This document shows, piece after piece, positions 23,318 to 32,636 of a DNA stretch of 64,000 bases; position 1 is the first letter of the stretch, and every line of letters starts with the position of its first letter. The position numbers and the translations under genes are program-made. The notes beneath the pieces were generated by a model, which ran no database searches, had not been told where the DNA came from, and was given only the letters and a program-made list of their open reading frames with translations. Origin of the DNA: Arthrobacter oryzae. Lineage in GTDB: Bacteria; Actinomycetota; Actinomycetes; Actinomycetales; Micrococcaceae. Location: contig NZ_CP132204.1 in assembly GCF_030718995.1 (NCBI RefSeq), positions 3,348,001 through 3,412,000 of the forward strand, written 5' to 3'.

Positions 23318-24223
23318 TCAGTGGGTACCGGGGATCTGGAAATTAAAGACCCCGGTGTCGAAGCGGTTGTAAGCCTCATAGTCCACGAGGTCGTACAGCC
23401 GCGCACGGGTCAGCATGCTCTCTACCTGTGCCTCCTGGGTGCCGTCGGACCTGATCGATTCCAGAGTACGCTCAGCGGCGCCCATGGCACTACGGAGCAG
23501 GGTGACGGGATAGATGACCATGTTCACTCCGACGCCCTGGAGTTCCTTCACGGTGAAGAGTTCACTTTGGCCGAATTCGGTCATGTTGGCGAGGATGGGC
23601 ACGTCCACGGCGTCGCGGATGGCCTGGAACTCGCTGAGGTCTTTCATGGCTTCGGGGAAGATCGCGTCGGCGCCGGCCTCGACCAGGGCCTTGGAGCGGT
23701 CCTGCGCCGCTGCCAGCCCGTCGGTGGCGCGGATGTCGGTCCGGGCCATGATGAGGAAGTTGGGGTCCCGGCGGGCATCAGCGGCGGCACGGATGCGTTT
23801 GGTGGCGGTGTCCAGGTCCACCACGTTCTTGCCGTCCAGGTGGCCGCAGCGTTTGGGGTTGAACTGGTCCTCGATGTGGCAGCCGGCCAGGCCGGCGTTT
23901 TCGAGTTCCTGGACGCTGCGGGCCACGTTCATGGGTTCGCCGAAGCCGGTGTCGGCGTCCACGATGGAGGGCAGGTCGGTCATGCGGGCGATCTGTCCGG
24001 CCCGGGTTGCGACCTCGGTGAGCGTGGTCAGGCCGATGTCCGGCAGGCCGAGGTCGTTGGCCAGGACGGCGCCGGAGATGTAGACACCGGCGAAGCCCTT
24101 TTCCTCGATCAGCCGCGCCGAGAGCGGGTTGAACGCGCCGGGGAACTGCTGGATTGTCCCGGAGGCCAGGAGCTCGCGGAACCGGATCCGCTTCTGTTCT
24201 GGCGTGACCTTCGAGTACAGCAT
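23318..24223 (-). CDS. prpB: methylisocitrate lyase
   Basis: Cleaves 2-methylisocitrate to pyruvate and succinate, the last step of the 2-methylcitrate cycle. The 301-residue product belongs to the isocitrate lyase/PEP mutase superfamily and carries the catalytic KRCGHLDGK motif, the metal-binding DADTGFGEPMNV region and VYISGAVLANDLGLPD. Its ATG directly follows the prpD stop (TAAATG), so the two are translationally coupled. Confidence 0.95.
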   Translation of the reverse strand: MLYSKVTPEQKRIRFRELLASGTIQQFPGAFNPLSARLIEEKGFAGVYISGAVLANDLGLPDIGLTTLTEVATRAGQIARMTDLPSIVDADTGFGEPMNVARSVQELENAGLAGCHIEDQFNPKRCGHLDGKNVVDLDTATKRIRAAADARRDPNFLIMARTDIRATDGLAAAQDRSKALVEAGADAIFPEAMKDLSEFQAIRDAVDVPILANMTEFGQSELFTVKELQGVGVNMVIYPVTLLRSAMGAAERTLESIRSDGTQEAQVESMLTRARLYDLVDYEAYNRFDTGVFNFQIPGTH

Positions 24224-25744
24224 TTAGAACAGTCCCTTGGGGGCGGCGGCGAGGTCGATCACGCCGTCGGCTGCCTTGATGTTGAGCTGGTCCAGCTCAC
24301 CGGCGGCAAGCTCCGGAAGGCGTTCGACGGCGGCCAGGAACCGTTCGATTTCCTCGTCGGCCACGATGCCGGCGGCGAGGGTGCGGAATTTGTTGATGTA
24401 CTGTTCCCGTGCGAAGGGCCGGGCGCCGAGCGGGTGGGCGTCGGCCACGGCGATCTGATCGGTGATGACGGTGCCGTCGTTGAGGGTGATTTCCACGGAG
24501 CCGCCGAAGGCCTTTTCCGCGATGTCGAGGGAGTGGTAGCGGCGGGTCCATTCCGGGTCCTCGACGGTGGTGACCTTGTGCCACAGTTCCACGGTGTCGG
24601 CGCGGGCGGCGCGTTCGGGGGCGTAGGAGTCCACGTGGTGCCAGGCGCCGTCCTGCAGGGCGACGGTGAAGATGTACGGGATGGAGTGGTCCAGGGTTTC
24701 ACGGGAGGCGGTGGGGGAGTATTTCTGGGGGTCGTTGGCGCCGGAGCCGATCACGTAGTGGGTGTGGTGGCTGGTCTTGATCAGCACCGACTTCACGTTG
24801 GCGGGGTCCGTGATTTCCGGGTGCTCCTTGTGGAGCTTGCGGGCGAGGTCGATCCAGGCCTGGGCCTGGTACTCGGCGGAGTGTTCCTTGGTGTAGGTGT
24901 CCAGGATGGCGCGCTTGGCTTCGCCGGGCGTCGGCAGCGGAACCATGTAGGAGGCGTCCGGGCCGTCGAGCATCCAGGCGATGACGCCGTCTTCGCCTTC
25001 GTAGATCGGGACGGGGGACGTCTGGCCACGCATGGAGCGGTCCGCGGCCTCGACGGCCATCTTTCCGGCGAAGGCCGGGGCGTGCGCCTTCCAGGTGGAG
25101 ATCTCGCCCTTGCGCGACTGGCGGGTGGCGGTCGTGGTGTGCAGTGCCTGGCCTACGGACTGGAAGATGGTCTCGACGTCGAGTCCCAGCAGGGTGCCGA
25201 TGCCGGCCGCGGCGGACGGGCCGAGGTGGGCCACGTGGTCGATCTTGTGCTTGTGCAGGCAGATGGCCTTGACCAGGTTCACCTGGATCTCGTAGCCGGT
25301 GGCGATGCCGCGGATGAGGTCGTGTCCGCTGGAGCCCACGTGCTGGGCGACGGCCAGGATCGGCGGAATGTTGTCGCCCGGGTGGGAGTAGTCCGCTGCC
25401 AGGAACGTGTCGTGATAATCCAGCTCACGGACGGCGACACCGTTGGCCCAGGCCGCCCATTCCGGGGAGACCCGCTCGTCGATGCCGAAGACCTTGGATC
25501 CCTTGCCACCGGTGGTGGGTCCGTGGGTCAGTGCCTGGGCGCGGGCCGCAACGATGGGGGCGCGGTTCAGGGAAGCGATCGCAACCGAGGCGTTGTCGAT
25601 CACGCGGTTGATCACCATGTCGGTGACGTCCTCGGTGACGGCGACGGGATCGGTGGCAACCTGGGCGATCTTGTACGCGAGCTGGTCCTCGCGGGGCAGG
25701 TTTTCCTCGCTCTTGTAAACGCGGACGTGGTGTTCCTTAACCAT
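24224..25744 (-). CDS. prpD: 2-methylcitrate dehydratase (MmgE/PrpD family)
   Basis: Dehydrates 2-methylcitrate towards 2-methylaconitate in propionate catabolism. The 506-residue MmgE/PrpD protein shows typical phrases such as [41 protein letters not shown] and [20 protein letters not shown]. No separate aconitase gene is seen nearby, so PrpD or a housekeeping aconitase must supply the hydration step. RBS GGAG precedes ATG 25744. It sits 8 bp after the regulator gene in the same operon. Confidence 0.95.
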   Translation of the reverse strand: MVKEHHVRVYKSEENLPREDQLAYKIAQVATDPVAVTEDVTDMVINRVIDNASVAIASLNRAPIVAARAQALTHGPTTGGKGSKVFGIDERVSPEWAAWANGVAVRELDYHDTFLAADYSHPGDNIPPILAVAQHVGSSGHDLIRGIATGYEIQVNLVKAICLHKHKIDHVAHLGPSAAAGIGTLLGLDVETIFQSVGQALHTTTATRQSRKGEISTWKAHAPAFAGKMAVEAADRSMRGQTSPVPIYEGEDGVIAWMLDGPDASYMVPLPTPGEAKRAILDTYTKEHSAEYQAQAWIDLARKLHKEHPEITDPANVKSVLIKTSHHTHYVIGSGANDPQKYSPTASRETLDHSIPYIFTVALQDGAWHHVDSYAPERAARADTVELWHKVTTVEDPEWTRRYHSLDIAEKAFGGSVEITLNDGTVITDQIAVADAHPLGARPFAREQYINKFRTLAAGIVADEEIERFLAAVERLPELAAGELDQLNIKAADGVIDLAAAPKGLF

Positions 25745-25752
25745 GATGCTCC

Positions 25753-26394
25753 TTATGACTGGGGTGTATGCGTGACTTTGACGTGGGAAAGGCTGCGGTG
25801 CAGATGAAGCGTGGTGGCCGCCTCGGCAAGCCGCGGGTTGCCTGCGGCGATCGCCTCGGCAATGGCCGCGTGCTCTGCGGCGGCCGCAGTGAGTCGCTGT
25901 GCGTCGTCGGCGGCCAGCCGGCGCACACGGACCAGGTGCACGCGCAAACTGCGCATGGCCTGTACCAGATACGAGTTGGATATGGCCGCATCGATGGCCG
26001 CGTCGAGGCGGCCCGCGAGCTCATAGTAGGCATGGCGGCCGGGGTCGCTGCCGTTGATCAGCTCCGGTGCCTGTAGGAGCTCGAGCCGGAGCTGTTCGAA
26101 GGTTGCACGGTCCCCGCGCTCGGCGGCCAGCGCGGCCGCCTTGCCTTCGAGGGTTTCGCGTAGTTCGAACAGCTCATCGATGTCGTCGAGCGAAATATCG
26201 GTGACGACGACGCCGCGGCCGCCCGCCGTCGTCAGGCCCTCAGCGGTAAGCCGGCTGAGGGCCTCCCGGAGGGGAGTGCGGGACACGCCCAACCGCTCGG
26301 ACTGCTCCACTTCCGCGAGCACCGTCCCGGGCAGGAGGCGCCATTCGATGATGTCGTCGCGCAATGCCGCGTAGGCCCTGTCGCTGGCGCGCAT
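25753..26394 (-). CDS. GntR-family (FadR/FCD subfamily) regulator of the prp genes
   Basis: 213-residue regulator with an N-terminal winged HTH ([21 protein letters not shown], then LREALSRL) and a C-terminal all-helical FCD ligand-binding domain. The ATG at 26394 is chosen because AAGGAG lies 6-7 bp upstream. A longer reading from 26436 would place the start inside a likely operator. As the first gene of the prp operon it probably represses the operon and the divergent propionyl-CoA synthetase through the palindromes at 26427 and 26491, with a methylcitrate-cycle intermediate or acyl-CoA as inducer. That is inference. Confidence 0.88.
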   Translation of the reverse strand: MRASDRAYAALRDDIIEWRLLPGTVLAEVEQSERLGVSRTPLREALSRLTAEGLTTAGGRGVVVTDISLDDIDELFELRETLEGKAAALAAERGDRATFEQLRLELLQAPELINGSDPGRHAYYELAGRLDAAIDAAISNSYLVQAMRSLRVHLVRVRRLAADDAQRLTAAAAEHAAIAEAIAAGNPRLAEAATTLHLHRSLSHVKVTHTPQS

Positions 26395-26426
26395 CCCTGA
26401 CTCCTTCATTGGCTGACGTGTCCTCA

Positions 26427-26436
26427 GTGTATACAC
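26427..26436. promoter_or_regulatory. GntR operator O1 (GTGTATACAC)
   Basis: A perfect 10-bp palindrome with core TGTATACA, 33 bp upstream of the gntR ATG. It overlaps the probable -10 (TATACA) of the prp operon promoter. It fits FadR-type GntR operators, which have symmetric TGT/ACA half-sites. Confidence 0.6.
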
Positions 26437-26490
26437 AGAACAACTCTTTGCCCAGTGGTTTGCCCCAGAAAATGCGGCGCTCTATCAAGT

Positions 26491-26500
26491 TTGTATACAA
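26491..26500. promoter_or_regulatory. GntR operator O2 (TTGTATACAA)
   Basis: A perfect palindrome with the same TGTATACA core as O1, centred 64 bp away (about six helical turns). It lies just upstream of the -35 of the divergent propionyl-CoA synthetase promoter. Confidence 0.6.
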
Positions 26501-26506
26501 GGAGCC

Positions 26507-26536
26507 TTGTGCGGTCTGACCGGTCCGGACTAGCAT
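26507..26536 (+). promoter_or_regulatory. putative prpE promoter
   Basis: TTGTGC (26507-26512) and TAGCAT (26531-26536) are separated by 18 bp, with operator O2 ending 6 bp upstream of the -35. The transcript would start about 30 bp before the coding region. Confidence 0.45.
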
Positions 26537-26572
26537 GGCCCTCATCACAACGTCGTGGACGGGATGCATTTC

Positions 26573-28483
26573 ATGGTTACCAAGCGCTATCAGGACAGCT
26601 ATGCACAGAGCCTGGAGAAGCCCGAAGAGTTCTGGCTGGATGCTGCCGGAAAGATTTCCTGGTCGGCGCCGCCGACGCAGGCGCTGGATTCCAGCCGCGC
26701 GCCACTGTACAGCTGGTTTCCGGACGGCGTCCTGAATACGTCCTATAACGCCTTGGACCGCCACGTAAAGGCCGGTCGGGGCGGGCAGGATGCGCTGATT
26801 TACGATTCGGCCATGCTGGGGACCCGGCGGCACTTCAGCTACGCGGAATTGACGGAGCTGGTGGCCCGCTTTGCCGGAGTTCTCCGGCGGCGCGGAGTCA
26901 GCCAGGGGGACCGGGTTGTGATCTACATGCCGATGATCCCTGAAGCCGCCATCGCGATGCTGGCCACGGCGCGGCTTGGGGCGGTCCATTCGGTGGTCTT
27001 CGGCGGGTTTGCCCCCAAGGAGCTCGCGGCCCGCATCCGGGACGCCGCGCCCGCCGTGGTGGTCACGGCGTCAGGCGGGATTGAGCCGTCGCGCCGGATC
27101 GAATACCTTCCCGCTGTGGAGGAAGCCCTCCGCCTGGCCGGAGCACCGGAGCTCCCCGTGATTGTCACGGCACGTGACGGCTTCGCCTCCGCAGCATCGG
27201 ACTACGCGGGCTGGCTGGACTGGGAATCGGAGATGGCCTCTGCGGAACCGGCGGCGCCGGTGGACGTCAAAGCCACCGACCCTCTCTACATCCTCTACAC
27301 CTCGGGAACCACGGGCAGCCCCAAGGGAGTGGTTCGGGACAACGGCGGCCACGCCGTGGCGCTCAGCTGGACCCTGGAGAACATCTATGACATCAACCCC
27401 GGTGACGTCATGTGGACCGCCTCGGACGTCGGCTGGGTGGTGGGGCACTCCTACATCGTTTACGGCCCCCTGCTGGCCGGCGCCACCACCGTCCTCTATG
27501 AGGGCAAACCGGTGGGAACTCCGGACGCGGGTGCCTTTTGGCGCGTGATCCAGGACCACCAGGTCAATGTCCTGTTCACCGCCCCCACAGCGCTGCGCGC
27601 CATCCGGAAGGCGGACCCGGAGGCGAAGCTCCTGCAGGAGTACGACATCTCCAGCCTGCGGACACTTTTCGCGGCGGGGGAACGGCTTGATACCGATACT
27701 TTCTACTGGGCCACGCAGGCCCTGGGCGTTCCGGTGGTGGACCACTGGTGGCAGACCGAGACAGGCTGGGCCATCTGTGCCAACCCCAGGGGACTGGAGA
27801 AGCTCCCGATCAAGGCAGGGTCGCCGAGTGTTCCGATGCCGGGGTTCAAGCTCAACATCGTGGACGGCCTGGGGGAGGACGTGGGGGCCAATACGGAGGG
27901 CAACATCGTGCTCGGCCTGCCGCTGCCGCCCGGAACGCTGACCACCCTCTGGGGCGACGACGAACGCTACCTATCCTCCTACCTCCAGGCCTTCGAGGGC
28001 TCCTATGCCACCGGCGACTCCGGGTACCGGGACGAGGACGGCTATGTGTTCGTCATGGGCCGTACCGACGACATCATCAACGTGGCCGGGCACCGGCTGT
28101 CCACTGGTGCCATGGAGCAGGTGATCGGCCAGCACCCGGCGGTGGCCGAATGCGCAGTGATCGGCCTCGCGGATCCGTTGAAGGGCCAGCGGCCCAGCGG
28201 GTACGTAGTCCTGAAATCGGGAGTGGAGGTGCCGGAGGACATCCTGGTCAAGGACCTGATCGCGCTGGTCCGCCGGGATATCGGAGCCGTTGCGGACTTC
28301 AAGCACGTGGCAGTGGTGGATGCCCTGCCCAAGACCCGGTCGGGGAAGATCCTCCGCAAGACCATGCGGCAGATTGCGGACGGCGAGGAATACGTCGTGC
28401 CGTCCACGATTGAAGACGCCGGGGTGATCGACCAGCTGATCAGCACCCTGCGTCCTGCCGGACCCGCCGGTCCCCGGCCATGA
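26573..28483 (+). CDS. prpE: propionyl-CoA synthetase (acyl-CoA synthetase, PrpE/ACSS3 type)
   Basis: Activates propionate (perhaps also acetate) to the CoA thioester through an acyl-adenylate. The AMP-binding protein has YTSGTTGSPKG at about residues 242-252, the core YNALDRHVKAGRGGQDALIYD typical of PrpE/ACSS3, and the C-terminal lysine motif RSGKILRKTM (about Lys592), a frequent acetylation target. Divergence from the prp operon around shared operators supports propionate over acetate. Start choice is uncertain: GTG 26555, ATG 26564 or ATG 26573. None has a strong RBS. Confidence 0.87.
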   Translation: MVTKRYQDSYAQSLEKPEEFWLDAAGKISWSAPPTQALDSSRAPLYSWFPDGVLNTSYNALDRHVKAGRGGQDALIYDSAMLGTRRHFSYAELTELVARFAGVLRRRGVSQGDRVVIYMPMIPEAAIAMLATARLGAVHSVVFGGFAPKELAARIRDAAPAVVVTASGGIEPSRRIEYLPAVEEALRLAGAPELPVIVTARDGFASAASDYAGWLDWESEMASAEPAAPVDVKATDPLYILYTSGTTGSPKGVVRDNGGHAVALSWTLENIYDINPGDVMWTASDVGWVVGHSYIVYGPLLAGATTVLYEGKPVGTPDAGAFWRVIQDHQVNVLFTAPTALRAIRKADPEAKLLQEYDISSLRTLFAAGERLDTDTFYWATQALGVPVVDHWWQTETGWAICANPRGLEKLPIKAGSPSVPMPGFKLNIVDGLGEDVGANTEGNIVLGLPLPPGTLTTLWGDDERYLSSYLQAFEGSYATGDSGYRDEDGYVFVMGRTDDIINVAGHRLSTGAMEQVIGQHPAVAECAVIGLADPLKGQRPSGYVVLKSGVEVPEDILVKDLIALVRRDIGAVADFKHVAVVDALPKTRSGKILRKTMRQIADGEEYVVPSTIEDAGVIDQLISTLRPAGPAGPRP

Positions 28484-28526
28484 CTAGCTGAGCTGCCGGC
28501 AGGCACCGGTGGATGGTGCCCTGCAG

Positions 28527-29237
28527 TCAGCTCCGGGTCCAGCGGTACTCGTTCTCGGGCCTGCCGGGGGCGCCGTAGCGGGCGGTCCGGGAAACGGTTC
28601 CGGCGTCGGCAAGGTACTCCAGGTACCGCCGGGCCGTCACGCGGGACATCCCCAGGGCATCCATGACCTCCGTGGCCGAGACGGCGTCCGCCTGCTGCTT
28701 CATGAACTCCTGGACGGCGTCCAGGGTCGACGTCGACAGGCCCTTGGGAAGCGGAAGCTCGCTCGGCGCCCGCAGGCTGGCGAAGGCCTGGTCGACGTCG
28801 CTCTGTGATGCCCCGGATTTCGTCCCGCCCAGGCTTGCGGCCAGCTGCTCGCGGAACTGCCGATAGCTGGTCAGCTTGTCCGCAAAGGTCGCATAGGTGA
28901 ACGGTTTGATGAGGTACTGGACCACTCCGATGGACACGGCACTGCGCACGATGTTGAGCTCACGCACGGCGGTGATGGCGATGATGTCCGGAAGTAGCCC
29001 CGAGGCCCGCATCCGCCGCGCAATATCCAGGCCGTGGAGGTCGGGGAGGTTCATGTCCAGGAGGACGAGTTCCACGGGGTTGCCGGCGGCGGCAAATTCC
29101 GCCAGGAGGCGGAGCGCCGATTGGCCGTCGGGGGCCGTGCCGGCCAGCGAGAAACCCGGGAGCCTGCCCAGGTAGGCGCCGTGGGCTGCCGCGGCCACCG
29201 GTTCGTCCTCGACGACGAGGACTCGGATATCACTCAT
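28527..29237 (-). CDS. CitB/DcuR-family response regulator
   Basis: 236-residue regulator. The receiver domain (1-125) has the acidic pair in VVEDEP, the phospho-acceptor Asp in LVLLDMNLPDLHG and Lys in LIKPFTY. The C-terminal domain (about 160-236) is an HTH of the CitB/DpiA type (VSATEVMDALGMSRVTARRYL). ATG 29237 overlaps the kinase stop (ATGA) and has AAGGAG upstream. Pairing with a CitA-like kinase and the divergent dctA suggests control of C4-dicarboxylate or citrate uptake. Confidence 0.9.
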   Translation of the reverse strand: MSDIRVLVVEDEPVAAAAHGAYLGRLPGFSLAGTAPDGQSALRLLAEFAAAGNPVELVLLDMNLPDLHGLDIARRMRASGLLPDIIAITAVRELNIVRSAVSIGVVQYLIKPFTYATFADKLTSYRQFREQLAASLGGTKSGASQSDVDQAFASLRAPSELPLPKGLSTSTLDAVQEFMKQQADAVSATEVMDALGMSRVTARRYLEYLADAGTVSRTARYGAPGRPENEYRWTRS

Positions 29238-30865
29238 GAAATCTCCTTGGTGGTGCCGGCTGCTGGAAGGAAGATGTGAAAATGCGCCCCCCGGGGATTC
29301 GTGATGGCCATGGTGCCGCCCAGCCGGTGGACGGCCTGCCTGACCAGTGCCAGGCCCAGGCCCCGGCCGTACTTGCCGGCGGGCTTCGTGCTGAACCCAT
29401 ACCGGAACACGTCCTCCACGGCATCGGGGTCGATGCCGTGTCCGGAGTCCTCCACGGTGATCTCTATGCCCCGGACGCCGGACTCCACTGACAGTTCCAC
29501 CCATTTGGGCGCCGGAGCGTCGGCCGCCGCGTCGATGGCGTTGTCCAGCAGGTTGCCAAGAATGGTCACCAGGTCCTGGACGGCGACGCCGGCAGTCCCT
29601 GCGGTGCTGTTCGCCTGAAGGCCAAGTTCCACGCCGCGCTCGTGCGCCTCAGCTGCCTTTCCCATGAGGAGGGCACCGAGTACGGGTTCTTCAATGGCAC
29701 CCACCATCTCATCGGTGAGCTGCTGGCTGAGCTCCAGGTCCTTGGTGGCAAAATCCAGGGCCTCGTCCGCCAGCCCCAGTTCCATCAGCGACACGATGGT
29801 GTGGAGGCGGTTGGCGTGCTCGTGGGTCTGGGCCCGGAGCGCGTCGGACAGCGTGCGCATGGTTTCCAGTTCGCTGCCGAGGGACTCGATCTCCGTGCGG
29901 TCGCGGATGGTTGCCACGGTACCGAAAACAGCCGGACGCTGGCGGCCGGCCGAGGATGACGGACCCACCGCGGGCCCCTGGTTGATCACCAAAACGCGCG
30001 GTCCGGCCAGATGGATTTCGTCCTTCGCGGTCCGTCCGGATTCGAACAGGTCCTTCAGGCTGGGTGCCAGCGGGAGGTCGCTGAGCGGGGCCGCATCGGC
30101 GGGGTCGCTCCCGGACGGCCGTGGCGCGAGCCCAAGGAGCTCGGCGGCCTGGTCGTTGTACATCACCACCCGCCCCTTGGAGTCGATCAGGATGACACCT
30201 TCACGGACGGAATGAAGGACGGACTCGTAGTACGCGAACAGCTGGGCGAGTTGCTCGGGCCCCCAGCCCCGCGTGACGTTGCGCAGGTACCGGCCCAGGA
30301 CCCAGGACGCCACTGAACCGCCCACCAGGAGAGCGAAGGCGATGGCCAGCAGGGCCGGAAGGCGGCCCGAGACGGCGACATCAACGGTCCGGACCGTTAC
30401 CCCGGCAGCCACCAGGGCCTTCACGTTTCCCGACTGGTCCTTCACGGGTGCAATGGTGCGCACCGACGGCCCCAGCGTCCCGGCCGTGATTTCGGTAAAC
30501 ACCTGTCCGTTCAGGGCGGCATCAATCGATCCTATGTACGGCCTCCCCAGTTCCTCGCTGCGCGGGTGGGTCCACCTGGTCCGGTCCGGAGCCATGATGG
30601 TGATGAAATCCACGTCGGCGTCGGCCATCACGTCCAGGGCATAGGGCTGCAGCACCGCGGACGGGTCCGGCTGCCCGGCAGCCTGCAGCACTAGGGGATT
30701 GTCGGCAACGGACGTGGCGATCCCGGACATCCGGCGGCCGGCCTCGTCGTAGGCATGGTCCCGGGCATCGATGAAGGTGGCCGTTCCCACCGTGGCGGTC
30801 AGGGCGAGCATAAACAGCAAATGCGCCACGAACAGCCGGCGCGCAATGCTCCATTTGTGCCTCAT
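29234..30865 (-). CDS. CitA/DcuS-family sensor histidine kinase
   Basis: 543-residue membrane kinase. It has an N-terminal membrane segment (RRLFVAHLLFMLALTATVG), an extracytoplasmic sensor domain (about 45-165), a second membrane helix (LPALLAIAFALLVGGSVASWVLG), a cytoplasmic PAS domain and a SpoB-like dimerisation segment with the phospho-acceptor in QTHEHANRLHTI. A HATPase domain follows (LLDNAIDAA, GHGIDPD, GRGLGLALVRQA). Family members sense citrate or C4-dicarboxylates. The ATG at 30865 is preferred to 30895 because GGAAGG lies just upstream. Confidence 0.9.
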   Translation of the reverse strand: MRHKWSIARRLFVAHLLFMLALTATVGTATFIDARDHAYDEAGRRMSGIATSVADNPLVLQAAGQPDPSAVLQPYALDVMADADVDFITIMAPDRTRWTHPRSEELGRPYIGSIDAALNGQVFTEITAGTLGPSVRTIAPVKDQSGNVKALVAAGVTVRTVDVAVSGRLPALLAIAFALLVGGSVASWVLGRYLRNVTRGWGPEQLAQLFAYYESVLHSVREGVILIDSKGRVVMYNDQAAELLGLAPRPSGSDPADAAPLSDLPLAPSLKDLFESGRTAKDEIHLAGPRVLVINQGPAVGPSSSAGRQRPAVFGTVATIRDRTEIESLGSELETMRTLSDALRAQTHEHANRLHTIVSLMELGLADEALDFATKDLELSQQLTDEMVGAIEEPVLGALLMGKAAEAHERGVELGLQANSTAGTAGVAVQDLVTILGNLLDNAIDAAADAPAPKWVELSVESGVRGIEITVEDSGHGIDPDAVEDVFRYGFSTKPAGKYGRGLGLALVRQAVHRLGGTMAITNPRGAHFHIFLPAAGTTKEIS

Positions 30866-30897
30866 GCCAACCTTCCACGACCAATATGAACGCAACG

Positions 30898-30911
30898 GTG
30901 AGCCAGGTCAC
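30898..30911. promoter_or_regulatory. CRP/GlxR-like site upstream of dctA
   Basis: GTGA-N6-TCAC (GTGAGCCAGGTCAC) matches the inner consensus of the CRP/GlxR family site TGTGA-N6-TCACA. It lies in the 140-bp divergent region between the kinase gene and dctA. Binding is inferred from sequence only. Confidence 0.4.
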
Positions 30912-31005
30912 GCCATGCCCAATGATGGATATCACACCGGACGGACGTGTGGAGCCCAGAGACTGTGCCGCAACGTCTTCCAGATTATCCATAAGGAGAC
31001 ACATC

Positions 31006-32346
31006 ATGGCTTCTCAAAGAGGAGAGTCAGCTTCGCCTGTCAAGGCTAAGCGCAAAGGACTCGACAAGTCGCACTACCTCTACATCGCCGTCATCGCCGC
31101 CGTGATCCTCGGCGCAGTGGTCGGACTCATGTTCCCGGAGGTCGGGAAATCCCTTAAGCCGCTGGGCGACGGGTTCATCAAGCTGATCAAGATGATGATT
31201 GCGCCCATCATCTTCTGCACCATCGTCCTGGGCATCGGCTCCATCGCGAAGGCGGCCACGGTGGGCAAGGTCGGTGGCCTGGCGCTGGGATACTTCGTTC
31301 TCATGTCCACCTTCGCGCTCGCCATCGGCCTGGTGGTTGGCAACCTGATCCACCCGGGCGAGGGCCTGAAGCTGGCGCCGTACGATCCTTCCAAGAAGGC
31401 AGAAGTCGACAGCACCGTCGCCTTCCTCCTCGGGATCATCCCGGGAGACATTCCGGTCCTTCCGACGCTCTTTGCCGCACTCCTCGTAGGCTTCGCCCTG
31501 CAGAAGATGGGCCCGCAGGGTGCGCCGGTACTCAAGGCCATCGGCCACGGCCAGGCTGTCGTGTTCCGCATCCTCATCATGATCATGTGGCTTGCCCCGG
31601 TGGGCGCCTTCGGTGCAATCGCCGCCGTCGTGGGAGCCACCGGCGTCCAAGCCATCGTCAGCATGTTCACCCTGATGGCCGCCTTCTACATCACCTGCGC
31701 ACTGTTCATCGTGATCATCCTTGGCGGGTTGCTGCAGGTCGTGGCAGGCGTCAACATCTTCCGCCTCATGAAGTACCTGGCCCGCGAATACCTGCTGATC
31801 TTCTCCACGTCCTCCTCCGAGGCCGCCCTGCCCCGCCTCATCGCCAAGATGGAGCACCTGGGTGTCTCCAAGCCGGTTGTCGGCGTCACGGTTCCCACCG
31901 GATACTCCTTCAACCTTGACGGCACGGCCATCTACCTGACCATGGCGTCCCTGTTCGTGGCCAACGCCATGGGCACCCCGCTGGACCTGGGCGCCCAGGT
32001 TTCGCTGCTGGTCTTCATGATCATCGCCTCCAAGGGCGCAGCAGGCGTCACCGGTGCCGGCCTGGCCACCCTGGCCGCAGGCCTGCAGGCCCACAAGCCG
32101 GAACTGCTCGGCGGCGTCGGCATGATCGTCGGCATCGACCGCTTTATGTCCGAGGCCCGCGCCCTGACCAACTTCACCGGCAACGCGGTCGCCACGGTCC
32201 TGATCGGCACCTGGGTCAAGGAGATCGACGGCGGCCAGGTGGAACGTGTCCTGTCCGGCGCGGAGCCCTTCGACGAGCAGACCATGATCCCCGGCCACCA
32301 CGTGGAGCAGGAAGCTCCGGCTGCACCGGTTCCCGCCAACGCCTGA
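31006..32346 (+). CDS. dctA: DctA-type C4-dicarboxylate/cation symporter
   Basis: 446-residue inner-membrane transporter of the dicarboxylate/amino acid:cation symporter family, importing succinate, fumarate or malate with Na+ or H+. It has about eight membrane helices plus the hairpin loops (FSTSSSEAALPRL, then GYSFNLDGTAIYLT, and KGAAGVTGAG), which are the substrate- and cation-binding motifs of the family. ATG 31006 has AAGGAG upstream. Divergence from the CitA/CitB-type genes suggests it is their target. A strong terminator follows at 32427. Confidence 0.93.
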   Translation: MASQRGESASPVKAKRKGLDKSHYLYIAVIAAVILGAVVGLMFPEVGKSLKPLGDGFIKLIKMMIAPIIFCTIVLGIGSIAKAATVGKVGGLALGYFVLMSTFALAIGLVVGNLIHPGEGLKLAPYDPSKKAEVDSTVAFLLGIIPGDIPVLPTLFAALLVGFALQKMGPQGAPVLKAIGHGQAVVFRILIMIMWLAPVGAFGAIAAVVGATGVQAIVSMFTLMAAFYITCALFIVIILGGLLQVVAGVNIFRLMKYLAREYLLIFSTSSSEAALPRLIAKMEHLGVSKPVVGVTVPTGYSFNLDGTAIYLTMASLFVANAMGTPLDLGAQVSLLVFMIIASKGAAGVTGAGLATLAAGLQAHKPELLGGVGMIVGIDRFMSEARALTNFTGNAVATVLIGTWVKEIDGGQVERVLSGAEPFDEQTMIPGHHVEQEAPAAPVPANA

Positions 32347-32347
32347 A

Positions 32348-32383
32348 CCGGAACATCCGGAACATCCGGAACATCCGGAACAT
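32348..32383 (+). repeat. four exact copies of a 9-bp tandem repeat (CCGGAACAT)
   Basis: CCGGAACAT is repeated four times without a mismatch right after the dctA stop and before its terminator. The length could vary by slippage. Confidence 0.95.
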
Positions 32384-32426
32384 ACTGCAGGAAAATAGAA
32401 CTAACGCAGTAGCAGAAAAAGCAAAG

Positions 32427-32465
32427 ACCGCCCGTACAGGATCCTCCTGTACGGGCGGTTTTTTG
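32427..32465 (+). terminator. dctA rho-independent terminator
   Basis: A perfect 15-bp stem, ACCGCCCGTACAGGA (32427-32441) with TCCTGTACGGGCGGT (32445-32459), closes on a 3-nt loop and is followed by a T-run (TTTTTT). Confidence 0.92.
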
Positions 32466-32636
32466 CACGGACGACCCAAACCTTCGACCTTTACCAGAAG
32501 GTAAAGGCTCAATCAAGGGCGCGTGTCAAGTTCCGTTGAATCACTGATGCGGCGCTGTAACCTTGGTGGGAAGGAACCATCGGCGCTGGAGATTCAGCGG
32601 CAGGACATCAACGTCATCGAAAGTGTGGATAGATAC

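Noticed and set aside
23282..25807. An 841-codon open frame on the plus strand opposite the prp genes
   Set aside because: High-G+C genes on the minus strand leave the opposite frame free of stops. The predicted protein is Gly/Val/Asp-rich without domains, while PrpD and PrpB have clear family motifs. The same holds for long shadow frames at 18126-19700, 31027-32301 and 49655-51187.
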